Origin: Caprimulgus europaeus
Lineage: Eukaryota; Chordata; Aves; Caprimulgiformes; Caprimulgidae
Direction of reading: 5' to 3'
Length of the DNA stretch: 64,000 nucleotides
NCBI GenBank assembly: GCA_907165065.1
Contig: OU015551.1
Span: 2,811,733-2,875,732, forward strand
Shown: positions 45,524 to 57,300 of the stretch, in pieces
Numbering within the stretch: the stretch's first letter is position 1
Layout: every line of letters begins with the position of its first letter
The notes under the pieces: model-generated
The model's input: only the letters and a program-made list of their open reading frames with translations
Databases searched by the model: none
Told to the model about the DNA's origin: nothing
Program-made: the position numbers and the translations under genes

Positions 45524-48047
45524 TGACGGGGACTGTTGTGATTCTCGCTTTCAGCACGGGGAGTCCGGCAGGATAACGAGTGGCTCTGCTAATTGGAGCT
45601 TTTTTCACTCCAGTTCCTTGAAGAGGAGCATTGCCCTCAAGGTCAACCCTTTCCCCTCGGTGACAAGAGTCCTGATCTTTCATTGATCAGCCCCATTCTG
45701 GCTTCAAGCCCCAAATGATTTTGTTTCAGACTTTTCTGGGCACGTTGCATTTATTCACCACACCACACGTGCCTGCTGGTGTCCAAGCCCAGCTCCTTCA
45801 GCTCATTAACTAATGAATGTCATTGCTTTGGCCTGGTCCCCACCTACCATGCAGCAGCTCTCAGAGGATGCTCTGTTCACATGAGCACACTGTAGACACC
45901 CTCCAAGTCCTGGCCATGCTCCCTGCACTGGGTATCTGATTGTGGCAGGCAACCAGCTGCTACTTGGGGTGAAGGCCAAGCTCAAGGTCATCAAACATCT
46001 CGTGTTTGTTCAGTGCAGCATAAGAAATGGACAGGTTCACACTTTCAAAAGGTTGAGATGGAGGAAGGATTTTTCAAAGGTGTCAGACTACACCACTGCC
46101 ACCATCTTCAACTGATGTGGTCATGGACAAGCTGTAAATTACAGGGCAAACTGGGACTGTTCATCTCTAATGTGATTTCAACCTGAATATATGGTGTGAA
46201 GACTGGAAACCCACCAAAGGTGCAGGTGGACGTCATGGTGCTGCTGAAAACAAAGAACTGATGACAACACGAAAGGTCAAATGGTGTAAATCTGTCCTGA
46301 GCACTGAGATTCATCACCAAGGCCAGGAACTTCTCATCTCCAGAGCTGTCCAGGAGGAACAAAGAAATCTCTGGGGGATGGAGTAAAGCTGCCACCACAA
46401 CCTTTGCAGAGGAGCTGTATGTAGAGCAGCATGAGGAGAGGTGACCATGAGGGACCCGCCATCAAACACTGCTTGGAGAGAGAAACCTTTGGGATGTAGG
46501 GAGTGAGGAGCAGCTCAGAGCAAACAGAAGCAGCAAAGCCCAGCTCAGCCCTTGACAGAGCCTTGGCAGTGGAGAAACCACCCTCCTTCACTGACTGTCT
46601 TCAGCAGTGGATCCTCTTCCTCCATCTTCCTCTTGGAAAAGGAAAGGACAAGCCCAGAGGGCTGGGGTTTGATTTGGCTGCAGAGAAGTTCCACCACTCA
46701 GCCTCTTCCCCTTGGAGAGCAGAAGTGTCTCCTGGCATCTGCAGATGTTGGACAAGGTTGATGATGATCATAGAAAGAGGATCTGGAAGTGGTGGGAATG
46801 CCAAGGTGGGAGAACAGGAGCCAGACAGGACAGGTTTGAACCCTGCTCCGCTTGTGCTGCAGCAACATCATCTTTCGGTGCAGGACAGGTTGAGGAGCAG
46901 GTGGAGGGGACTTCTCACCCCAGGGGAAGGCTCATGTACTCCACCACCCCAGGGTAACGCAGGGTTTGCTATCCCACCCACACAGCCAGGAGTCCAGCGG
47001 GGAACAGGCTCAGCCCAGGATGGACAGAGCCAGAACAAATCCCTCTCCCACAACCACCAACCCCACCACGCATCAGGGTGGTGGCAGCACCTTGCAGGGT
47101 TCAAGGGATGGTCAGATCTGTAGCAAATGAGAGCAGAAACAGCCCAGAGAGGTTGTTTATTGCAGTCATGGTCACTTAACCAGCTCAAATGAGTATTTAG
47201 GAGCTACTCCAGTGAATCATGACGGTGTCTGATCTGAACACACCACGCAGGGGCCACCACGGGCAGAGGCACAGAATCAGCTGGCAAAGATAAATGAAGA
47301 AAGATGAGAGGCTGGAGATGACCAAGGGAAAGCCAGAGGAGTTATCTGAGGAGCTTGGAGCTGACTGTCACACCAAGCAGCACGTGGCCAAGAGCTCCTC
47401 AGTTTCCAGGAACCCTGCAGCGTTGTGGATCAGCACCAGGGTGGATCAGGATAAACACTGGGCATGAGTCAGCTCCAGCAGATTGGAGGGCTGGGGGGAT
47501 GCTGAGGACCACGTCACCAGACTGAAAACACACTCCTGCTGTCTGCTTTCAGGATTTCTAAGTTTCTCCTGAATAAGAGTCCAGCTGAGGTGCTCACACC
47601 CATCCCACAAGGCAGGAGCATCCCTGATCTGCTCCAGAGGTGTGAGCCAGCGTCCAACCAGCTCAACTCCAGAGCCACATCCTGCACGAGCCTCTGCTTG
47701 CAGCAAAGGAGGGATTTATTGATCCCCAAGGTAACCCCAGAGTTCTGACAGCAGGAGGAACGGGATGAGCTATGAATATTCATAAGCTGAACCTCACAGC
47801 CCAGGGCCAAAGAGCAAAATCTTCTGGGAATGGCTTGGGAAGGACTGATTTGGGTTTGATTTTTCCATGAGTATAAAAAAAATATTGAACTCATTTCTTG
47901 AGTTTTCATCCTGAAACTCATCTCTTCTCCAAAGAGAAAGCCATCAGGAACAGAAGGCTGCAACTGTACTGAGGTTGATACCCCACAGCAAGGACTTCTG
48001 GAGGCAGATGGAAGTGCCCAGCATCTGAAACCATAGACTCCATCACA
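45524..48047. other. no gene recognised
   Basis: Unique sequence. The frame at 46503-47123 (206 codons, +) has no recognised domain and is probably chance. Confidence 0.5.
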
Positions 48048-48110
48048 GAATGATGGGATACCAGGTTGGGAAAGACCTCAAGGATCATCTCTGGATCACT
48101 TTGCCATCAT
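48048..48110 (-). mobile_element. possible short CR1 3' end
   Basis: 'catcacagaatgatgggata' then 'caggttgggaaagacctcaa' and 'ggatcatc' resembles an antisense CR1 tail. It is short and diverged. Confidence 0.5.
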
Positions 48111-48284
48111 GGAAAAAAAAACCAAACCAGGAATAAGTCAAGTTCAACCTTCCAGGAGCAGCTTCTGGGTCAGCAGTGTGACACCCTCCTCGGGCTCCTC
48201 ACGCTTGGTTTGCTGCAGACTCGTCCCCCTCGCTCCTGCCCAGGCCCTGCAGAAGTCACTTAGGATAAACATTGGAGCTTCTCC

Positions 48285-48500
48285 ATACTGATCAGTAATT
48301 AGGCAGCGCTTCATCAAGCTAATTGCTGTCCCCACCCCACCCCCCCCGCAGCACACGGTCTCCCCGAGCTTGTTAAAACACCACAACGCGGCACCGTTAA
48401 TTGGCTTTGCCCAAAGCCCCTCCACTTTGGCAGGGTTCAGGCCTTAATTACAGCAAATTATCCTTCGTTCATTATTAATGAGATGCAAATTCACAGGAGC
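48285..48500. promoter_or_regulatory. candidate conserved non-coding element
   Basis: Contains 'gatcagtaattaggcagcgc', 'catcaagctaattgctg', 'caccgttaattggctttg', 'ggccttaattacagcaaatt', 'cattattaatgagatgcaaa' and an octamer-like ATGCAAAT. At least five TAATT cores and one octamer fall within about 210 bp, which suggests an enhancer. Conservation cannot be checked here. Confidence 0.35.
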
Positions 48501-48647
48501 ACACAGTCCCCCGGGGCTCAGCCCGCAGGGCTGCGGTGTCTCCTAACCACAGCTCCTGTAGGGAAGCTCTGGCTGTGGCCACCTGGGGATGTGACACCCA
48601 TTGTGACGAGGATCCGCTCCTCTTGGCCTTTCCAGGGTGATCAGAGA

Positions 48648-48872
48648 ATCAGAGAATCCCAGACTGGTTTGGGTTGGGAGGGACCTTAAAGCTCACCCAG
48701 CCCCAACCCCCTGCCAGCAGCAGGGACACCTTCCACCAGACCAGGTTGCTCAAAGCCTCATCCAACCTGGCCCAGAACACTTCCAGGGAGGAGCAGCCAC
48801 AGCTTCTCTGGCCAACCTGGGCCAGTGTCTCACCACCCTCACACCAAAGAATTTCTTCCTCAGATCTGATGG
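48648..48872 (-). mobile_element. CR1 LINE 3' fragment
   Basis: Antisense CR1: 'gactggtttgggttgggagg', 'cagcagcagggacaccttcc', 'caccctcacaccaaagaatt', 'tcttcctcagatctga'. It belongs to the 10115-10355 / 17435-17678 subfamily. Confidence 0.94.
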
Positions 48873-49099
48873 CTGAGATGATCTGAGTTCAGGGAACTCT
48901 CAGGAGGGTTGAAGAGCACCCATTACCACCAGGATCCAGCACCAGGGCTGTCTCACGTGGTGGCACGAGAGGTTCCCCACTAAATATCTCTCCCAGGACT
49001 CCATCGCTGCCACATCTGCACACGGGACAGAGCCTGTTGTGGAGAGATGTGAGATGGGATCTGTCCCAGAAAGAGCCTCACATCAAACATTCATCCACC

Positions 49100-49277
49100 A
49101 TTTGCCCAGAGAAGCTGTGGCTGCTCCTCCCTGGAAGTGTTCTCGGCCAGGTTGGCTGAGGCTTTGAGCAACCTGGTCTAGTGGAAGGTGTCCCTGCTGC
49201 TGGCAGGGGGTTGGGGCTGGATGAGCTTTAAGGTCCCTCTCAACCCAAACCAGTCTGGGATTCTGTGATTCCAGTGG
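49100..49277 (+). mobile_element. CR1 LINE 3' fragment
   Basis: Sense CR1: 'gcccagagaagctgtggctg', 'tggtctagtggaaggtgtcc', ending 'gtctgggattctgtgattcc'. It lies about 230 bp from an opposite-strand copy of the same subfamily (48648-48872), forming an inverted pair. Confidence 0.93.
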
Positions 49278-49819
49278 ATGGCAGATACAGGGATTCCCTA
49301 TTTTCACAGCTGATTCCTACCTTGTGGAATTTATTCTGTTCAGACCTGTAGTTTTTATACTAAAGCTTAAGATAATTTGAGTAAAAATCTGAAATTCTTT
49401 CACTGACAAAAACACCAGCAAGAAAAGTGATGAGGGAGGCAGCAGGGACCACATCCCACCCACAACCTACCCTGAGAGAGGCAGAAACAGCCAGCGTGGC
49501 AGCCAGGCAGCAGCTCTTTAAGGGGACAGAGCAGAGTGTGCTGTGGAATTTGCCACACTCATGGCACCTCACTCTCAGAAAGCTGCTAGAGATCAATGTC
49601 TCCCCTCAGGGCTGGGAGATCAATGTCTCCCCTCAGGGCTGGGAGATAATCCCATTTACATTCAAAGGAACTGATGCGGACACTCACAAGAGAAGGGAGA
49701 ACTGGCAATTATTCTCTTTAATCATCACATCAAGGCAGTGCTGTCCTGCACCACCCTGCTCTGTGCACAGGCAGAGCACAGCACCAGATCACTCCTTTCA
49801 TTTCCTAGTCCACAATCCA

Positions 49820-49825
49820 TTTATT
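49820..49825 (-). terminator. candidate TIMM44 poly(A) signal
   Basis: AATAAA on the minus strand, about 1.45 kb downstream of the TIMM44 stop codon. It is the first canonical hexamer I find going down from the stop; another lies at 49330-49335. If used, the 3' UTR would contain an antisense CR1 (about 50630-50852). A non-canonical nearer signal is also possible. Confidence 0.35.
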
Positions 49826-50629
49826 TCCACCCCCTCCTCCCACCCCCCAACCTCACTTTCCATTAAGAGGAGGCAGCTGATGAATCGACCCACAGCACAG
49901 CTCCCACACTGAGCCTCCAGCAGAAGCCCGGAAGCAAAAGTCCACGTTAATTGTGCCAGCAGCTCACCCTCTGATGTCTTCCAACTGCTCCCTGGGTCCC
50001 CCAGGCCAGGTGTGCCACCCCCCAGCAGCACAAGCTCAGCTGACGAAGCAAGCCGTGGTCATGCCACGCTGTACACAGTATGTGTGTGAACTCAATGCTC
50101 TTTTCTCACCTTATTTACTCATTTGTTGCTATTCTGTCCATATCTACTCCTGACCACTCTTCTAGCACGCTGCCTGCTCCCTCATGGCCAGGTAGAGCCC
50201 TTCTCCTCCACACCATCACCTGAACCCAACAGAGAAACGCGGTCGGGCGCTCTTTAGTGGTGTCACAATGAGCAGGAGCACCAGAAATAACAAAGTTCCC
50301 CCTGCAAAGCTGTGGATAGAGAAATATTATCACTGGCAGCAAACTCCACCCCTGCAAACAGCCTCAAGAACCTGCCTGGAGATGCCAACACCTCCATCCT
50401 GACTCCACTTCATGCCAATAGTCACGTGCAAAGTCCTGATTGGATTTGGTTTGGTAAAGTGCAAGACACTGCAGTGACAGGAGGGTTAATGGTGCAAACT
50501 CTGGAGTATGATTGAGAAGTCTGTTAGCTAAGACCAACCTGCCTTGAAAGCACCTCTAAGATCCCTTCTCTCTGGCCACCAATGCCAGGAGCAGAGGACA
50601 TGGCAGGAAGATGTGGCAGGGGAGGGGGA

Positions 50630-50852
50630 GGTTGGCCATGAGGAAAAGGTTCTTGAGGCAGAGGGTGGTGGAGCACTGGCACAGGCTCCCCAGGGAGGTG
50701 CTGATGGCCCCAAGGCTGACAAGATCCCAGCAGCATTTGGCCAAGGCCCTCAGGGACATGGTGTGAATGTTGGGCTTGTCCTGTGCAGGGACAGCAGTTG
50801 GACTCCATCATCCTGGTGGGTCCAACTCACCACACTCAATGATTCTGTGATT
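50630..50852 (+). mobile_element. CR1 LINE 3' fragment, antisense to TIMM44
   Basis: Sense CR1 on the + strand: 'ggttcttgaggcagagggtg', 'gatcccagcagcatttggcc', 'gttggactccatcatcctgg', 'caatgattctgtgat'. It lies 0.4-0.65 kb downstream of the TIMM44 stop codon and may be inside that gene's 3' UTR. Confidence 0.92.
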
Positions 50853-51269
50853 TTTAAGGGATGCTGTGAGGACACCAGAGGAGACAGCAGATGGGAACTA
50901 GACCTGTCACATCTCCAGTACCCACCTGTGTCCATCTGGGAAACACAGAGGACCCAAACCAGCCTCTTTCAGCCACAATTAAGAAAGGAGCCAAGAGCAG
51001 CTGTGAGTGTCTCAGACCATTCACATTCCAACCCCCCCCACACCCTTACAGCGCGACACGACACGGCCCAGCGCGAGGCAGACACGTCAGACTGGCCCAG
51101 CTCGTTAAGGGACGGGATAACGAGGGCACACCAAAGAGCCTGCTCTGCAAAGGACCCCATCCAGCCTCTCTCTCCCCACCCCCACAGTCCATCCTAGGGC
51201 AGATTGGTGCAAATTCAGAGGGGGTGTTGCTTTGAGATGGGTACAGGGAGCCCTCGGGTTCCGTTCTCC

Positions 51270-51389
51270 TCAGAGAATCTGCTCAGTGCTCGACGAGGAA
51301 ACGTCCAACAGCCTCCAGGCAGCGTAGGGGTTGAGCTCACCCTGGTCTCTGCAGAGTGCCCACACGTACAGCATCCGCAGAACCTTGTC
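51270..51389 (-). CDS. TIMM44: TIMM44 terminal coding exon
   Basis: This is the last coding exon: 39 codons plus TGA, with acceptor 'tttccag'. It encodes DKVLRMLYVWALCRDQ, then GELNPYAAWRLLDV, then SSSSTEQIL and a stop. The conserved C-terminal signature identifies the orthologue. The 3' UTR continues to lower coordinates. Confidence 0.97.
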   Translation of the reverse strand, partial: DKVLRMLYVWALCRDQGELNPYAAWRLLDVSSSSTEQIL

Positions 51390-54300
51390 CTGGAAAGAAA
51401 ATCCTGTCATTAAGAGTGTGTGTGATGGTCATGGACCTTCCAGCTCAGAGCTGGTGGGGACGTGCTCCACTCTTCCCCCAGGCTTTTGCTCTGTGGTTCT
51501 AAGCCCAAAGGTCTCCAGTGAGACCTCCAGCAACTTCTGCTGGGCTGTGCTTAGAATTTATCACAGTGAGGAACAAGTAAAACTCTTCATTTCCAAAACC
51601 AGTATCAGGATTCCCAAGTAACTCTGGCTGACATACATTAACTGGCACCACTGTCAAGTTTCATACTATTTGACTTTGTTTTGAAAAATACATTTCTGGT
51701 TTCAAACTGGTTTGGCCACCAAGCTGCACTGATCTCTGTACCCTTCCATCAAGCTGAGGCTCTTTCCTGTGGCTCTAACTCTGCCTGTGAGCTGTATCCC
51801 CTCCCCACAGCTCTATCACTGGCTCTCACACTTCCATTTGAGTAGCAAAAATTAACCAGAAATTATCATCACCAGGTCTGAGGAGAGACAGAGAAGTACA
51901 AAACTCAATATTTATCGATGAAAATCAGATCACACCAAGCCCAGCCACAGATGCACACTCATCCTGCAATCAAATCCTTGCTGTGCAAGCTCTGCTTTCA
52001 CCATTTGGGGTTACAGAGCAAAACAAAAAAGATCTGAAAGCTTTTCCACCCTGGATGCAATGCCAGGAGAACACCAGCAGTTCTGTCCACAGTAAGTGAA
52101 TAAGGGTGAAAACTGTATCTCAGCACATCCTGAGGCCATCACTTATGGTCTTGTGTCACTGCAGCTACCTGTGACAGCGTCCCTGCCTCTCCCAGGAAAG
52201 AGGTGACACTGTCTATCAGAGCCTAAATCTGGCTTGGTGTCACAGATCCATTGTGCCCATTAAAGGTTATTTGGATGTTATCATTGAGCCATTAGCCACA
52301 GAGAGGTGAGCATCTCCCTCAGATAAGGAAGGCTCACTCAGGGATCAGCCTGTGCATTGGCTCAGCTCCCAGATGTGCACTTAACTACTCCATTTCTGAT
52401 CACAAGTGTGAATCTTTATAGGTTATCATTTAGGGACACAAATGTGAAGAGGGAAACTTTCTGTACCAAGCCAGTCATTAGAAAACTAATGCTTTAGAAA
52501 TATCACATCTCATAAAAGCCATTTCTTTCTTCTTGCTCAGTGTTTCAGAAGATTAACTCGCTTCAGCTCTGCTTAGAAGCATTAAAAGCCATTGCAACCT
52601 TGAATCATGCAGATGTTTGGGATATGTCAGGAGGAAAAGAGGCAAACAGGAGAAAAACACAACCTCTGTCTGCTTGAGATGGGCTGTCCCTTGTTGTATG
52701 AGCCCCAGCATCTTCCCTGGGTATCAAACATTAAGTATAAGCTCAAGAGGAAGCTTATCATAAGTGATGAAGTTTACCATAACTGATTGAACACTGCCAG
52801 GGGAACCTTAATGTGCATGATTATTGTAATTCCTTATTTTCAAAGTCTATTTGGTAAGATCCTGTCAGGAAAGGCAATTGAATTGCACACTTCAGCATCA
52901 GAGCTTGGCTACATCTGGAAAAGTTGATGTTCTTGAACACAGGGTTTCTGAAGGGATGAACAGCAGATAAGCTTGGAGCTGCTGGTGATCTCGTAGCATG
53001 CAGTACTGAACAGGCAGCACAGTAAGGAGACCTGATGAAACATCAAAATGACACATTTCCAAAGCAGAGAGATCTCTGGGTTTCTGATCTGGTGTTTTTA
53101 TTAATAGGGTACATCTTAATCCTCAATGTTCACTGCATGCTGCTGCTTATATTCACAGAAAGTGGGACAGCAAACATCTGTGGACTCCAAAAAGCAGATT
53201 TCTATCGTGGCCATGTATGCAAGGCAAAAAAAAAACCCCTCTTTTAACCCCACCATCTGCTGTGATGTGACAAAGAGCATCCTGTCACACAGTCCTTCAG
53301 CACCTCACTCCATCCAGGTTCCCCTGACATCACAGGGCTGCTGGATGAGTTCTCCAAAGCCTCATTTTCCCAGATTTGATTTTGTGGTGCTCCATGGGGA
53401 TCCCTGATGTTCCCCACCACAACACCCAGCCCAAGCCCTGCCTGCTCTCCTCACATCTCATCTCCCTGGGGGTGAGCTCACTGCACAGCAGCAGGAACTT
53501 GAACAATCCCAACCACGATTCCAAACATCTCATTTCTATTTAAAGAGTTTACAACTTGAAACTCCTTTTCCTTAGAGGTCATTGGTTCAATACTCAGCAG
53601 TTAACACCAAACCATAGTTACCAACCAACCTGCTTCTGATTAAAGCTGAAGTTTGGTTTCCAATGGGGAATTTTAATGCATCTCCTTGATTTATTGCTGC
53701 TCCAGAGCCATCAGACAGCAAACAGACTTTGATATCCTCCTCAATAATTATCACATCAATATCTATCTTCTAGGAATGCAGTAATTGAATGCAAGAAATC
53801 ACTGTATCAGCTGTTTCTCCCCTGCAGTCGATGTGACAGGTTGTAAATCAGCCCAGATGGGCCCCATCACTAAAATTAGTCCCTTTTTTTTTGGTAAACT
53901 TACAGGCTGGACTAGAGAACAGTTGCAAAAAGCCAATATTTATTAAACACATATATTAATTTTAATAGAAGTCTGCTAGAAAGTGCCAGCTCCTGCCACT
54001 TCACCTTGTCCCCCATTATGTAGCATTAAGCTATTTAAACACTGCACAGACACAACACGAGCCAGAGCTGTCTGGATAGTGAACCCCAGGAAAAACAAAG
54101 GTAATCCAGAAAAAACAGGGGCTCCTCCAGCCTGCTGTGTCATTAAGCCTGGTAATGAGCATGTTCTGTGGTTAGGGCTGACAGGCTCAGTTGAGCATCA
54201 CTCACAGGAGAAGAGGCAGCAGGCTGGACTCAGGGTGTTAAAAGCTAAACCACAGTGAAGTGCAATCCACTGAGATGTCAGAGATTTGCTGCACAGCAGC

Positions 54301-57300
54301 CACTCCACAAATCACTCCTCCTGTCACAGGTTCCCATGAGAAGCCTGTACCACAGACAGCATTTAACACAACTGGATATGAGGGAGTTCTGTGGAGGTAA
54401 AAGCTTGTGGTGCTGTAAGATATTTTGTGCTGGTGTAGTGAGGCAATAGCCAAAAACATTAACTCACTGATTTTCCTCTATCTCCTGCAAAATGACTTAA
54501 CTCCAGCTCCCACTCTGCCAAACATCTTTGTGCTCTGTTCTTACAGTGCCCTTTATGAAAGGAAAAGGCAGGGAACTAAAAGACAGGATCAGGTGGAAGC
54601 TGTGTGATGGAGCTTTAATCTACAGCAGGATAGTTCAGTCCTGTCCCAGCAGGAGCTAAAGGAGCAGAGCTCACAGGTGATAACGTGCTGGCCAGGCACA
54701 GCAGCAACTGGAAGGGAAAGCACTGCTGGTGAGCACAGCTCCAGCTCCTCTCCTCACTGTGAATTTAACATATCCCCTCCTCTGTCCCTTCTGGATGTTT
54801 GCAGACCTCCCTCATATATAATTCTCAATTAATGGGTCTTACTTCCAAAGTCTGACAGGAACAAAGAGCCCAGGCTGAGGTGAACCAAAAACCTTCCCCA
54901 CAAGATGCAGCATCACTCATCCTGGTCCATGCAGCACCTACAGACACCCCCTGCTCTAGACACACCCAGGTGAACCCCTAACACCTGAGATTCCCAGCAG
55001 GAGACCCAGAGAAAGCGTGCACAGCCTGATGAGCATCACTTACCGGGTCACCTTCCACCACTTCCCCTTGCTGGTTCTTAATGACCATCACGACCTGAGC
55101 CTGAAAAGTGATGATTAATACTGGTCCCTGCTCCATCATCTTCCCCATGGCCAGCTGCAGTGAAAGAAAATCCCATTAGACAACAATTTCTGCAGATTCA
55201 TGGGCAAACATCAAGTATTGAACACAGCTGCTATGGCTTTGCAGAGCTGAAGCTGGTTATTTTAATCAGGTTATCCCTGCTCTGTTAATACAGATGTTGT
55301 AGACATTATTGCAAAGCATTTACTTAAAAATCTTCCCCAAATTGGTCTGAAATATTTCAGACTTTTTTCCAAGTCTAAAAATCTGTGAGACATGAACAAA
55401 CTCTGTTCCATTCCTTCTAAATTAGAAATCAAAAATAAAAGACACCCTGGTCTTAAAAAAAATGACATTTTCTGAAGAAAAGACATCAACTGAAGTTTTT
55501 CCTCTTGCTTTTAAATCAATCTTTGACATGAAGTTGTACTGAACTAGATAAAAAGAACTCAGTAACAGAAAGACTTCAAGGTGAGAACCTTTTGTTTGAC
55601 AGGATTTTTTTTTTCCCCTCTATTCTAAGGTCACTCCATTAAATATTTAAAGGACTTATTAACTGCAATGCAAAGAGGAATGGAAAATTCAGTTTTGCTT
55701 CCCAAAGCTCTTAAAAAAAATAAAATACAACCCTTTTCCTGCCTCTTTTGTGGGAATGCAACAGAATATCTTGCTCTTGAGTAACTCTGGAGTTAGTGGA
55801 ATCCAAAAATGTAATCATATCACCTCAAAGTTAAGGTAGGGTGATTATATTCTTTAATATATAAGAGAGATTGTTTTAAAAACATTGCATTTTATCACAT
55901 AATAAAGAATGCATCACTAGAAAGAGTTAAAAGACCATGCCATAATTCACATAAAAATATACTTGTGTGTGTATATATATAAATATATATAAATAAATAT
56001 ATATATAAAATAAATATATATATAAAAATATATATAAAATATATATAAAATAAATAAATATATATAAAATAAATAAATAAATAAATAAATAAATATATAT
56101 ATAAAATATATATTTATTATATATATAACTCTCCTCTGAGGAAAACCCAGCACTACTGCAATGCCCCTTTGCTTAATCTGAGGTAATCTGAGTTCCCTGG
56201 CTCTGCACTAACTCCCACCATCCCAATTCCCACTGCATTTTTGGAACTGGCCATGCTTCCACCCCATCCAAAGTATCAAAAACCAGATTTCTCAGCTCTT
56301 TGTCAGCCCAATTCCCAGGACAGACATTTTATGACACCACCTGGCATTGATAATTTGCAAATATAAATGTGCCTGGGAGTTTCAAGGAGGAGGATGAGCA
56401 TATCCCTGACTTTGTAGGCACCAAGATTTCCATCCTGGTATTTATTTTTCAATCCTATGATCCCAAAACACTCTATAACCCAGGCAGTGTTTGGATCAGT
56501 TCTCCCACCCCAAGTTCAGAAACTCAGTTTCACAAGTCACATACTTAAAAATGACATTTAAGCAGCCAAATAAATAGTCCTAAGAAACAGCAAGGATCCA
56601 AAATCCCATTAAATGGAAAGGCAGCAGTTGTGTAGTGAAGCAGAGAGTGCTTAAACAAGTACCTGGAACACGAGTTCAGATGCTTAAAGACTTGATTTTA
56701 ATTTTAATGCTGCCAATTCCCTTAAATTTTCCAAATGTTTGGGGTTTTTGTTGGTTTTTTTTTTGTTTGGTTTTATTATATTTTTATTTTTTTTCAAACT
56801 CACTGAACTGTTTTTCTGGATGAGATCATTCAATGTACTCCCATAAATCTCCTCTAGGGAAACACATTTAAAAATTGAACCACCCAACATCCTTTATCTC
56901 CCTTTCTGGCAAGCCAGACAGCATAACAAGAGCTGCACTCATTTATGTTCCCTATCAATCATTTTTTTTTTCCAGCTAAGATGTAATTTTCTTGAGAAAT
57001 TTCATGTGAAAATAGAGACATTTAAACCCAGTTAATAACAAAATATCTTTCCAGCTGCCACTCAGAATCCATGTACAGCTCTATCCTAATTAGCACCTAC
57101 AGAGGAAAAAAAGTTATTTAGCATACAAGGAAATCAAGTCTCCCAGACACCATCAATACAGAAAAAGCTTTGATTTAAATAAGATGCTTAGAAAAAAAAG
57201 CAATCATGTTTATTACTTCCACAGCTTTAATTCTGTTGGAAGATGTTATTTATTGCTGAAGATAACCAAGAGAATTGCAAATGCCACAGAAATGTTCCTG

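Noticed and set aside
46503..47123. 206-residue + strand frame
   Set aside because: No domain, and competing frames on both strands. No evidence of coding.
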